Part shown: in pieces, positions 8,731-17,590 of the stretch | Layout of the letters: the number at the start of each line of letters is the position of its first letter | Position numbering within the stretch: the stretch's first letter is position 1 | DNA from: Chara braunii | Taxonomy: Eukaryota; Streptophyta; Charophyceae; Charales; Characeae | NCBI GenBank assembly: GCA_003427395.1 | Contig: BFEA01000216.1 | Location: 1,225,712 to 1,246,138, forward strand | Direction of reading: 5' to 3' | DNA: 20,427 bases | Translations under genes and position numbers: made by a program | The notes under the pieces: model-generated | Told to the model about the DNA's origin: nothing | Databases searched by the model: none | What the model saw: only the letters and a program-made list of their open reading frames with translations

Positions 8731-9551
8731 GGAGGAATAGAAGCAACATGTGGAAGCAAAGGTGGTCATCAGGATAGAGATATATCGAATCTCCAAAGAA
8801 TAGTTCACCTCCTAGAGCAGAGAGATATGGAGAAAGAAAGTTTACCAAGAATAGAAATCTCATTTTTCGATGGCAACTTTGTTTCTGCTTTGTTGGAGAA
8901 ATTTGAGCAACTTGCATCCGTTAATAATGAAATGATCATAAAATGTTGCGACAGGTTCTGAGGTATGTTGAAATTTTTTTTGGGGATGTAGTTTGGAAGA
9001 TAACCGAAGCATCAACATGGTCGGAGTTTCAAAACGTCATCTTAGAGAAGTTTTGGTTTGGGGATAAATTGACAACGTTAGAGGATTTGAAGAATATCAA
9101 GCGGGATACGCACGTAGTAGAAGAAAAGTTTTTTTTTTACTATGAAATGATCGCTCATCGGATAAAGGGTTTAACAGATAAACATAAATGTTTTACTTTC
9201 CTTGCAAATATTTCCGAGGCGGAGCAGCAGGAGCTTATCCGTGGAGTAACCGGCAAGTCAGATTGGGCGAGGATCCGTTCAAATTTCAACAATGGGAACT
9301 TTGATCAGGTCCTTCCTCTGCAACTTTGCTTGCTACAGTCTGAGGGGCAATGTCGCAATAACAAAAAGAGAGATTCAAACCTCATTTCAATGCTCTCAGA
9401 AGTAAGAGGTATGATGGAAGACATTCAGAAGGCCTTACGCCTTGAGCGTCAGCAAGAAAAACAAGCAGTGGTTTGCCGTTTTTTTTGTGGTGCGAGGCGG
9501 CTATGGTGGATCTCAGTATGGCCTAGAGGTTGGGCTGACATTGGTACATGA
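8731..9551 (+). pseudogene. Second gag capsid-like pseudogene, frameshifted
   Basis: Frame 1 is open from about 8731, with an ATG at 8827 and the start LPRIEISFFDGNFVSALLEK, ending at a stop at 8960-8962. The coding-like signal then continues in frame 3 from 8943 to 9551, implying a frameshift near 8943-8960. Frame 3 contains STWSEFQNVILEKFWFGDKL, a long helical stretch with KGLTDKHKCFTFLANI, and a Glu/Arg-rich end (EDIQKALRLERQQEKQ). The W..F...I..KF pattern followed by a hydrophobic helical block resembles the capsid region of Ty3/gypsy-type gag (retrotrans_gag family). It lies just downstream of the zinc-knuckle pseudogene. The sequence after about 9490 becomes Gly-rich in shifting frames, and no pol domain is found. 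It could be the same Gag continuing after the knuckle. Confidence 0.55.
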
Positions 9552-10148
9552 TTGAGTTTATGCGGTAGCGGTGTGTGGACCGATTGCGTGAAGGTGGCGC
9601 AAAGTGGGTGCTCCCGGTAGTGGCTATTGGAGTTGCGGAAGTTATGGTTTGCGCCGGAAGGAAATCTTTATTTATTTATTTTGGCTCGCGGCACAAACGG
9701 TTTTCAGCCAAAATTACCTTTATTTTTTTTTGCAGAGTGCTGAGCGAGCGATCTTGAGTTCCGGACCATCTGGTGTTGCAGAAGATGGTGTGGAACGACA
9801 TTGGGACCATCTAGGGCTCATTTTATGACTAGGTGGGATTGATCTTGAGATTGGGACAAGCATGTTGGGCTAGCTATTGTCAGCGGACGTGTTGAGAGAC
9901 AGCGTTGACCGTCATTCAGGAGAAAGGTCACAACTTGTGAGTTGTGTGTTGCATATTTTTCTACAACGGTTATTTTCCTTTGATTGATATATCATTCTGC
10001 TTTCTTGAGTGAGCCGGATCTAAACTTCACTCCAGGTCAGTAGAATGACTCGGATTTCTCTTCACACCTTTGTGAACCCACACTTTGTTTGACCCTGTTC
10101 AATCGAATGTTTATTGAAAAGGCAAGAAAAATGTGTGTTTGCATGTGA
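9552..10148. other. Downstream of gag relic; no recognisable pol
   Basis: No protease, reverse transcriptase, RNase H or integrase motif was seen. Position 9721-9736 (pyrimidine run then GCAG) resembles a splice acceptor, but I cannot pair it with a donor. A perfect 6-bp hairpin, CACAAC (9929-9934) and GTTGTG (9941-9946) with loop TTGTGA, is present. Confidence 0.4.
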
Positions 10149-10760
10149 ATGGTGAGGTCTGACTTGAGTATGGGATTGCACTGGTTTTCTCTTGAACTTT
10201 ATGTTTCGTCTGATGTTCAGGTAGGTAGAAGGATGCCTACAAAGGAGTTTGATTTATGCCTATTTGGGACAAATAAAAAGGATCGTCTTCCTTATACTTA
10301 CTACCTGCCTGTTTGTAAAAAAAAACTTGTCATTTTGAAAATGTTTAATCCAGCGAGTGTCATAAAAATAATTTTAAATAAAGAAGACAAGCTTAAATCG
10401 ATCAAACATTTTCCTGATGTCTACATGTTCTATCCCGAATGATCTTATCTATTTATACATGTCCAAATGATTCTCGTTCTCTATCTCTTTTGATTTCTTT
10501 TCGCCCAAGTTACCCCGAATCCAAGAGAAATAAGAAAAATTGAAAGTTACTTGCATTGGACACATCTTCTATCTCTAGGAAGCATTTGGGCCGGGGATTC
10601 GTTGCTTCCGGAACCGACCCTATTATCGACCCAGAATGGACCGTTCTACGGGGGGATACTTTGCCGATTTAGTGGAGACGACCTGAATTCTGAGATCCGA
10701 GCTCTGTGCTCTGACTCTGACGAGGAGGAGGAGTACCCCATACCACTTCCTAGAGGGTGA
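10149..10760 (+). other. Two same-frame open segments, unknown product
   Basis: Frame 3 is open from an ATG at 10149 to 10442 (97 residues) and again from 10551 to 10760 (69 residues), with only a few stops between. The first has a basic, hydrophobic composition (LPYTYYLPVCKKKLVILKMF). The second has a hydrophobic start and an acidic tail (SDSDEEEEYPIPLPRG). Compositions look more protein-like than most of the window, so this may be a decayed coding region, possibly part of the same retroelement. I recognise no family. Confidence 0.2.
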
Positions 10761-10930
10761 GACATGCAACACTTCAAGCAATGAACATGATCAAGAATAA
10801 TTGGCAAGACAGTTTGTCATCCAAAAAGATTGAGAATGCATGAAGAGGAGTGTGTGCGTGCCTAATCTTAGTTCAGTGGTAAAATGGAATGAATGACTTT
10901 GGCATTGCATCTCATCAAGTCAAAACTAAG

Positions 10931-11144
10931 GCAACCGACTACCTTGTCGGTTGCATCTATATTATTGTCTGTAGCCAACTCCTTGTTGGCAGTTGTAAGA
11001 TTATTTTGTGGCGTTCGACCTCGGGTGGTCGGACTGTATTTCGATATTATATTATTAGATGTTTCATATGATGTTTCAATTTTTTTTAGTTATCATTTCA
11101 GATTAGATATACCGTCATATCAACTACAGTCGATTCCTTTCGAC
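10931..11144 (+). repeat. Cluster D: four hairpins, three sharing a CCTT loop
   Basis: Hairpin 1 has arms GCAACCGAC (10931-10939) and GTCGGTTGC (10946-10954) with loop TACCTT. Hairpin 2 has GCCAAC (10974-10979) and GTTGGC (10985-10990) with loop TCCTT. Hairpin 3 has GTTCGACC (11013-11020) and GGTCGGAC (11027-11034) with loop TCGGGT and one T-G wobble. Hairpin 4 has GTCGA (11129-11133) and TCGAC (11140-11144) with loop TTCCTT. The first three are spaced 39-43 bp apart. Three loops end in CCTT although the stems are unrelated in sequence. Open frames across the region do not match anything known. Confidence 0.65.
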
Positions 11145-11232
11145 GTAACTATGTATGGTTGTTACAACTTTCTTTTGATTGAGTGTCTAAGGACTATGAT
11201 TAGAATTGGGTTTTACACTTGGTTGAGACCAT

Positions 11233-11306
11233 CCTAGTGGATCGGCGTCTGCTTCATACTTAGGAGATCAGTGCTCTAATGGACGACGACGTCTGGGTTC
11301 AATAGG
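11233..11306 (+). other. tRNA-like segment (possible SINE head or pseudo-tRNA)
   Basis: CCTAGTGGATCGGCGTCTG (from 11233) closely resembles the D-arm/A-box region of an arginine-type tRNA. GGGTTCAATAGG (11295-11306) resembles a B box. The spacing is somewhat long, and I cannot fold a complete cloverleaf with acceptor stem, so a functional tRNA is unlikely. A second short stretch, TCAGTAGCTCGGTAGGA near 11399-11415, is also D-arm-like. A tRNA-derived retroposon is plausible but unproven. Confidence 0.3.
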
Positions 11307-12205
11307 CGTTAACCAAGCGTATCTATACTAAAACGAACGAGCAAACGCCCTCAACTGACCTACCTCTATGATTGCATTTAAAAACTTTAGTACGTGGGTC
11401 AGTAGCTCGGTAGGAATACGCCCCTAAGGGTGGTGACAACCCGTTAGGGAAGGAAAGTTTATACCCCGCGGAAACCTATCTTGTCGCAGGGGACCGTGGG
11501 ATGTACATCTAGCGCACCCGGCAGGAGCGGTGAAGAAATGACGCTACCACGACCGTCTCGGCGGTTCTCAGGGTTAATTTGCGTCGTTCCCAAGTTGTCT
11601 CTTGTTTAGTTTTCGTTTTGTTTTACTCTTGCGGGAGCCGATGCGCTCGACAGCGTGATCCTACACTGGTCGACTAGGACAGTTAATTTAACCACGTGAT
11701 ACACTTTTCAACAAAACCTCATGTCTACGTGCAAATTTTGCCTATTCTCTTTTCCGCTTGACCCTGTGATTGTTTTCGTACTTGAGCGAGCAGATGCAAC
11801 GCTCGAGATTTCGCATAAATGGTTAGTGTGGCGCGAGTTTTGTCATATTGACTGCATGGGCGATTACACAAGCATTTGCGATGATATAGTACGATGTAGT
11901 GCCCATAAAAATGCAGTCTCTTTTGAATCATCAGATCGCATTCGACGCTCAAACTTCAGCTAACACCCTCGCAAAAGGGTAAGTCCTTTAGCAAGCGCAA
12001 AAGTCGACCGACCACCCCACCATTATCTGCACCCTGTTGTGCCTCAATGTGGGGCACAGTAAATGGTGTTGAGGGTAGAAGGAAAATTGGAGTGGTGGTG
12101 GGTTGTCTAGCGCACCAAGAACAACAATTTGACTCTTCTACCCGGAACTTTAACATTCCACCAAAATAAATTTCAAACAAGAAAAATCAAAACATCATGC
12201 GTGTG
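11307..12205. other. No supported gene; open frames on both strands
   Basis: An 80-residue Cys-containing frame (11721-11963, +) is fully overlapped by a 75-residue frame on the other strand, and neither resembles a family. TTGTGCC..GGGCACA near 12038-12059 is a short imperfect hairpin. The AG-rich to GC-rich block 11400-11600 might be body sequence of a dispersed repeat but has no second copy in the window. Confidence 0.35.
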
Positions 12206-12223
12206 TGAATATGTAAATATTCA
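12206..12223. repeat. Hairpin, 7-bp perfect core
   Basis: TGAATAT (12206-12212) and ATATTCA (12217-12223) pair around GTAA. The stem extends outward by about five more pairs, including two wobbles (GTGTG with TACGC), giving about 12 pairs. Confidence 0.65.
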
Positions 12224-12522
12224 TACGCCTTGGCCTATGCTAAACACGTGCGCCCGCTGACTACAACAGTTGTGGGCAAGAAAATTGTTAATCTGCATGC
12301 AGTCCCTTTTACGAATGCACCAACCCATAGCTTATTTCATGCTAGACTTCAGGTGTTGTCCGCGGGCGGAAATGCTCAAGAGGGATGTGCATGCAAGAGA
12401 AGTTATAACTTCAGTTATGCGAACTCTCACAATCGATTAGCATGGCGACGCTTCACGCGTTACACACAATCGTTCCTTCGCTGGTTTCAGCGTTGCACAC
12501 GACACTCTTATGTCAGAAATAA

Positions 12523-12554
12523 AATATTGTGAAGGAGATATCCTTCACAATATT
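12523..12554. repeat. Perfect 14-bp inverted repeat with GATA spacer
   Basis: AATATTGTGAAGGA (12523-12536) and TCCTTCACAATATT (12541-12554) are exact complements with only GATA between. This is the longest perfect short-spacer palindrome in the window. It overlaps the end of a 100-residue open frame (12230-12532) that I do not recognise. A smaller hairpin, CGCTG/CAGCG with loop GTTT, lies at 12479-12492. There is no T-run suggesting a Pol III terminator. Confidence 0.9.
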
Positions 12555-13053
12555 AAACGGTTGAAGAATAGGTCGTTCAGCCCTCACGACAATTCTAACA
12601 CCTCAGCAGAGCATCATGATGGGCAGCGCAAATGTTTAGTGCGTAGGGGAAACCCGTTAATTCTGAGCTGGAACATGGAATGTCCTCGATAAGGACCTTG
12701 AATCCCAGGTTCATGACCAACGTCCGACCAATAATTTTAAAATAACAAACATGAGCTCGCGCATTGTGTGGTTATTGTGAGAATTAGAAGCGTGCACGTT
12801 CATTTGTTTATAATGATTACTCGAAATAAAGTGGTTCAATCATTCAGATAAAGAGGTTGTGTGACACTAGACGATCACTCTCACAAACATCTTGCGGTTT
12901 GTCCATCAGCATTCACACAATACACATACAATCATCAAGACTTAATCTAGAGTTTTTCACACATACCTACGATCACACAAAGTTTAAACAACAACATCGC
13001 ACATACTTAGGGAATCAATTTTACCGTTTTTTGTGACTTATACCCTGCCTTAT
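12555..13053. other. No recognisable feature
   Basis: AT-rich, CACA-containing DNA with no gene, repeat family or strong inverted repeat that I could see. Confidence 0.4.
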
Positions 13054-13061
13054 GCACACAA

Positions 13062-13469
13062 GAGAGGCGGTTAATGGAAGACCCAAAATTCAACGAATTT
13101 TTACAATGTTTTCACCGAAACTATCATATTTCCCCGAATTTTTACTTTTTTCTTAGTTTTTTTTTTTTTCCTGTTATACATGTGCTTTAAGGTATATCTG
13201 TATTCAGTTTCGCCGTATTTGAAGCAGTAACAAAAAACTTAGCAAAAACACCTGACTCGAAAAAAACTTTGGCGAACTCCGAAAGTTACTCCGAATAGGG
13301 ATTTATAGTACCCTTGAGTTTGTTTTTTTTGTTTTTTTCTGCCTGATTGTTTTTTTTTTTATGTTTGTATTATGAGCCTGCATAGTTTGTTCGCAAAAGT
13401 TTCGACAACATTGCTTGTAGCGACATGGCGAAAAACCCCGAATTTTTGGTCTTCCATTAATCGCTAGTG
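13062..13469. mobile_element. hAT-like MITE, 408 bp, with 8-bp target duplication
   Basis: The element is bounded by GCACACAA on both sides (13054-13061 and 13470-13477), an exact 8-bp direct repeat; a ninth base, G, also matches. The ends form terminal inverted repeats. The left end, GCGGTTAATGGAAGACC, matches the reverse complement of the right end, GCGATTAATGGAAGACC, and the match continues to AAAATTC with two mismatches over about 25 bp. The right terminus reads inward CACTAGCG. Subterminal CGAATTTTT motifs occur at both ends, and a second inverted match (CAATGTT..CGAAACT) lies further in. It is too short to encode transposase and has no plausible ORF. The 8-bp duplication indicates the hAT superfamily; a 9-bp reading would fit a Mutator-type element. 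Confidence 0.85.
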
Positions 13470-13477
13470 GCACACAA

Positions 13478-14427
13478 GCCCCAATCATTTACAAGTACCC
13501 CACAATAAAGATACTCGGTCTTTAAAAATGACTATTAAGAAAGAGATATGGGTGAAAATTTCAAGTAACATGAAAAATCCACAAGGGCTAAGACCTTAGG
13601 TTGAAGTGCAGAAACACGTAAGTTGTGTCATAGATCGGCCTGTTATCAAAGGGTAACAAAAGAGTGAATCTTTGTAGGATCGGGCTAAACAAATCGAGTC
13701 TTCAATAGAATGTGTAGACCTGTATCACATTATTGACAAAAAAAGACCAATACTCCATTTAAAAAAATGGAGGACATGCTTAATTTCATAACCTAACTCT
13801 TCTACTAACTTCTCTCTTACCTTCCTCTAATTGGTATCAAAAGTTATTGACAATTTCGACAACATTTCTGCTAAATAGGGTGGATTGCCAAATATTTCCT
13901 AGTAGAAAATAATGTAATTCTCCAAATTTTAAAAAATTTTCGCAACGCTTCCGGTAACAAAAGTGTCTTTCCAAAATTTTCATAAGCCCAAAAATAATTA
14001 ACCCTTTAAGATTTGTAAAAACTTCATTAGCGTTTCTCGTGGCAAAAGGAGGCTGTCGAGATTTATACAATGCTCAAACTATGAAAGCCAAATACGAGTA
14101 TACTTGGGACTAGCTTCTGACTTTCACTTGATAACTACAATAGAAGATAGTTTATACGATCCTTTTTTAAAGATGGTATCGTGAGTTAGCACTACTCCTA
14201 ACTTCTAGTAAGACCGGTCCTATTTTATCCCAAGTTTCCCTTCCATCATCCATCTTACTTGCCTATAACTTCAATTGTATATCCGAAATTGGATTCAATT
14301 TGGGTTCCTCATTGAATGATTCAACGATCGTAAAATTCTGTTGATTTGGCATTTAAACATCGAAGCAAGGAGTGTGATGTTGATTTTCACGTGTTTAAAA
14401 TTATCAAAAAAAAACAAAAACATATAG
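13478..14427. other. AT-rich DNA; possible decayed LTR/PBS
   Basis: No gene is supported; a 77-residue minus-strand frame (13837-14070) is AT-driven. CTCCATTT (13753-13760) and AAATGGAG (13765-13772) form a perfect 8-bp hairpin around AAAA. TGGTATCAAAAG (13832-13843) matches 9 of 12 bases of the initiator-methionine primer site TGGTATCAGAGC common in plant LTR retrotransposons, so the DNA to its left could be an LTR end. No second LTR is visible. Confidence 0.3.
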
Positions 14428-14456
14428 GGTTGTAGATTGTTTTTGGGTCTACAACC
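14428..14456. repeat. Perfect 9-bp hairpin just outside the hAT element
   Basis: GGTTGTAGA (14428-14436) and TCTACAACC (14448-14456) pair around 11 bases. The pairing continues outward (TATAG..TCATA) with one mismatch and one wobble. Confidence 0.7.
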
Positions 14457-14489
14457 TCATATTTTTATTTTTATTTTTTTAGCTTTAAC

Positions 14490-15244
14490 CAAGGTTACCA
14501 GCTTTCGGGACGGTCCGAATGGTCGAACCCGAACGCCCGAACTTTCAACACCCCCTCTCGACACGTTCGACCGTTCAACCGAACGCAGACAAAAAAAAAA
14601 AAANAATAAAAAAAAAATCTGAAAAAAAGTTATGTTATACACAAGAATAAACTAAACAGCATTTGCTCTAACATTACATCCAAATTCTTTACCAAATTGA
14701 AAATAAAAATCAAATACAAAAAATAAATAATACTAGTGAAAATTAAAAAAAGTAAAACGAGAATGAAATTATAGAGTGGGCGGGCACGTTTTTGACACAG
14801 CCATCTTTGGCGATTTTTCATTTTGTTTTGGCTATGATAAATGCTATGAAAATTTATATATGTGTATCTTATGTGATAGAGAATCGACAAATAATTTTTT
14901 TTTAAATAATATTTTTTCTCATGCCTCGAAATAAAGGCAGAACATAAAGTGAAAAGAGAGAAGAAACGAATTGGTGGGTGGGCAAACAAGTTTTGACACC
15001 ACTATCTTTGAGGATTTTTTTTTTTTTTTTTTTCACAGAATGGATTCAAAATTGAAAGGGGTATACCTTATATCACAAAGAACTCACGCAAAAACGTTCA
15101 AAAAAAAATATTAATACTTAGGTGTTAAAATATGTTTTTGCGGGGTCCTAACCCCTTCACATTCAAGCCCCATACGGGGACCCGAACGCCCGAACGTTCG
15201 GGGGTCAACTTAGGGGCCTCCGTACGTTCGGCCTGGAAACCCTG
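14490..15244. mobile_element. hAT-like non-autonomous transposon, 755 bp
   Basis: The left terminus CAAGGTTACCAG (14490-14501) matches the reverse complement of the right terminus, CAGGGTTTCCAG (from 15233-15244), at 10 of 12 bases. The flanks GCTTTAAC (14482-14489) and GCTTTGAC (15245-15252) are an 8-bp target duplication with one difference. Together these indicate the hAT superfamily. Both subterminal regions are full of CGAACG motifs in both orientations (14522-14586 and 15180-15231), as expected for transposase-binding repeats. The interior is AT-rich, with an N at 14604. It also carries a direct duplication: a segment GTGGGCGGGCA..TTTTGACAC..ATCTTTG..GATTTTT at about 14776-14819 recurs at about 14974-15020. 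Minus-strand frames inside are low complexity and unlikely to be real. Confidence 0.85.
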
Positions 15245-15252
15245 GCTTTGAC

Positions 15253-15593
15253 TTCATTTTTAAAAATAAAGAACATAAACACAATGGAAGAAAAAAAAGA
15301 TGAAATGATTTGTTTTTTTCACGGAGACTTTTTAAAAGCTACTAAAAAAATGGCAGAAAATAAAAATAAAAATATAGGGTTTTCGATGTTTCAAAGATGT
15401 ACAACAGTATATATATCGTCAAATAGAACTGCCCGGTAAACCGTAGGCAGAGAGGGAGAAGAGGACAACAAACGAGGGGCTGTGACAAACTGTTTCGTCG
15501 GATATATATATATATATTTAACTTCATGTATTTTGAAAAAAAATACAAACATAAAAAAAATAAAACAAAAAAAAAAGAAGGAAAAATCGATAC
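15253..15593. other. AT-rich DNA with a short (TA)n run
   Basis: No gene is supported. There is an A/T-rich sequence with a TA run at about 15502-15519 and poly-A tracts. Short open frames here are low complexity. Confidence 0.4.
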
Positions 15594-15691
15594 TCACACG
15601 CGCACATACATAGACACTCAACCCACAAACACGCACATACATGCACACACACAGACATAAACACACAACACACATAAACATACACACCAAT

Positions 15692-15747
<56 letters not shown>

Positions 15748-15882
15748 ACACCAACGATCATGCGGGCACACACACACACACACAAATACATGCACATACA
15801 TACATATTCATACACAGATATACGCTCACAGACAGGCACACACATACACACATACACACACATGACACACCTGCACACACAT
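15594..15882. repeat. CA-rich satellite tract with pure (CA)25 core
   Basis: The core at about 15693-15742 is uninterrupted CA. It is flanked on both sides by CA-rich sequence diversified by CATA, CAGA and CG units. His/Thr-rich and Cys/Val-rich translations on the two strands come from this composition and are not proteins. Confidence 0.95.
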
Positions 15883-16440
15883 AACTGGAGGCCTAGGGAG
15901 GTTGGGGATGTGGGGGCGGATGGTTTAGAGGGCTTCCGGGTATGTTTGGAGACTGGTGTCGGCGGGTTAGTCGGTGCTGGGTGGCAGGTCAGTCGATGTT
16001 GGTCGCATTTGGTGGTATAAGAGGTGCTTCAAGGGTTGGGGAACTGCTTTCTTTTTTTTGGGGGGGGAGGTTGAGTGTGAAGGTGTCTAGGGCCGTATGT
16101 TCTGGACCCCGCGCATCATTTCATTTTTTTCGAAAAGCACGGGAGCGGCCCATTTTCTCGTTGAATGAGAATTTAATGGTTCTCTTTTCAGTTTTAAAGA
16201 GATTCAATGGACGTTTAATTCCCCCGCTCCTAGTTAAAAGGACACGCAGAGCACAAACACTCGCCAAACATCTAAAACGATTGAGCTATCGAAATAATAT
16301 CTCTGGTAATAAACCTTAAGAATACACACAAGTGAGAACAATAACATCTCGTGCTAATTCTCACGTTCCTTTCCAGATCACATATTTTATTTCAGTCTCT
16401 TGTTATTACTCTTTTACTCTTTCTTATATAAAGCGTAGGA
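15883..16440. other. G-rich then mixed DNA, no supported gene
   Basis: A G-rich stretch (15888-16090) crosses a 125-residue open frame (15942-16319, +) ending in a basic segment (LLVKRTRRAQTLAKHLKRL). I recognise no domain and would not call it a gene. The sequence after 16320 leads into array C. Confidence 0.35.
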
Positions 16441-17590
16441 TCAGGCAACCCAACTTATGAGTATGACTGACTTGCCTATGTTATATAACTAGGCCACACC
16501 AACTTATGGTGCCCTAGCCTGGTAGAACGAGTAAACTTAAGGCGTATGGCCATGCCACAACAACTTATAGTGTGATAGCTTCTGCCTAGACGATTGACAT
16601 AAGGCATATGATCATGCCGCACCAACTTATGATGAGGTTGATCAGCCTGAACATTTTACATATACAAAGAATTGGGTCGCCTCAACTTATGAGGAGGTTC
16701 AACCTTTACCTGAACAAACGACAAAGAACATATCACTAGAACACACCAACTTACGGTGTGGCTAGCCAGCCCAAATAATGACATATAGCATCAAACTAGG
16801 CTACCCAACTTATGAGTAGTTCAACTTGCGCAGACAAGGAACATGTGCGTATGACCGAACAACACCCAACTTATGGGTTCGCCCAGCCTCTGCAACGCAA
16901 CTACATTCAACAATTAAGTTCACAATTTTTTTCTCTCTTTCGACGAACGGTCAGGTCTCTCCAACTTATGGAGATCCCTAACCAAGCCTCAATTATGTTT
17001 AAAATAGCCAAGTTTATTTTATCTCTTTGCATCTTGTGTTATCATGGGCATACCACCAGAGTACCCAACTTATGGATGTTTTCAGTCTGTCCAAAGTTAC
17101 TTCTCAATTTTATACTTTAAAGTTTAAACCTAATTTATTTTCTTATTTTGTATTTGACCGACTTATACGCCTAGATCTCCCAACTTATGGCGCTTAGCCT
17201 GCCAATGATATACATCATATATACAATTATATCATATTTTATATTCTCGTCTCACTTAATGTTCATGGCTCATGACTTGGCCGCACCAACTTATGGTGTG
17301 GTGCGACTAACCTTTGTTTGTGTCCCCCTTGTAAATAAACATAGAACAAGACACACACACTTAGAATACGCCCAACTCTGATCAACAACAAAAGAAATAA
17401 GGACTTTGAGTACCCAACTCATGGTTCATATCCTTCATTTAGAGACCCCAAGATAAACATGCGATCAGGCCGTCCAACTTATGGAGCGGCCCAACCTCTG
17501 AAAACCACACAAACAACCCTGCATACAAGAACGAAACATAGCACTGAGCCCACGCACTTAGAATGGGTTCAACCTCTGGTTGACCCAGTT
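16441..17590 (+). repeat. Array C: tandem hairpins with constant AACTTAT loop and variable stems
   Basis: The loop AACTTAT begins at 16452, 16501, 16562, 16624, 16684, 16807, 16868, 16963, 17067, 17182, 17288 and 17476, with variants AACTTAC (16748) and AACTCAT (17416). The first eight are spaced 49-64 bp apart, later ones 60-115. Stems flanking the loop include CACC/GGTG, CCTC/GAGG, CACACC/GGTGTG, ACCC/GGGT, TCTCC/GGAGA and CCGCACC/GGTGTGG (one wobble). At 17476, TCC/GGA is followed, after one bulged G, by GGCCG/CGGCC. The third stem pair is A-T, C-G or T-A in different units, a real compensatory pattern; other units have one or more mismatches. After the hairpin comes CARCCT or GCCTG, then ACATA..GGCATAT-like linkers in the first half. 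The unit spacing breaks the reading frame, so it is not a repetitive protein. The function is unknown. Confidence 0.8.

Noticed and set aside
10868-10940. tRNA gene (TTAGTTCAGTGGTAAAAT looks like a glycine-type D-arm)
   Set aside because: There is no B box or T-arm at the proper distance and no acceptor stem pairing.
13831-13843. LTR retrotransposon primer-binding site
   Set aside because: Only 9 of 12 bases match the initiator-methionine site. No TG..CA LTR ends, second LTR or internal coding region were found, so it is mentioned only as a possibility.
14457-14989. Minus-strand open frames inside the 755-bp element as a transposase remnant
   Set aside because: The translations are Phe/Ile/Tyr/Lys-rich low complexity with no hAT dimerisation or catalytic motif. 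One of them crosses the N at 14604.
15391-15884. His/Thr-rich (+) and Cys/Val-rich (-) open frames
   Set aside because: They are products of the CA-rich tract on the two strands.
16441-17590. CRISPR-like array (repeats with spacers)
   Set aside because: The conserved core is only about 10 bases, the variable part is the stem itself, spacing is irregular, the context is eukaryotic and no cas genes are present.
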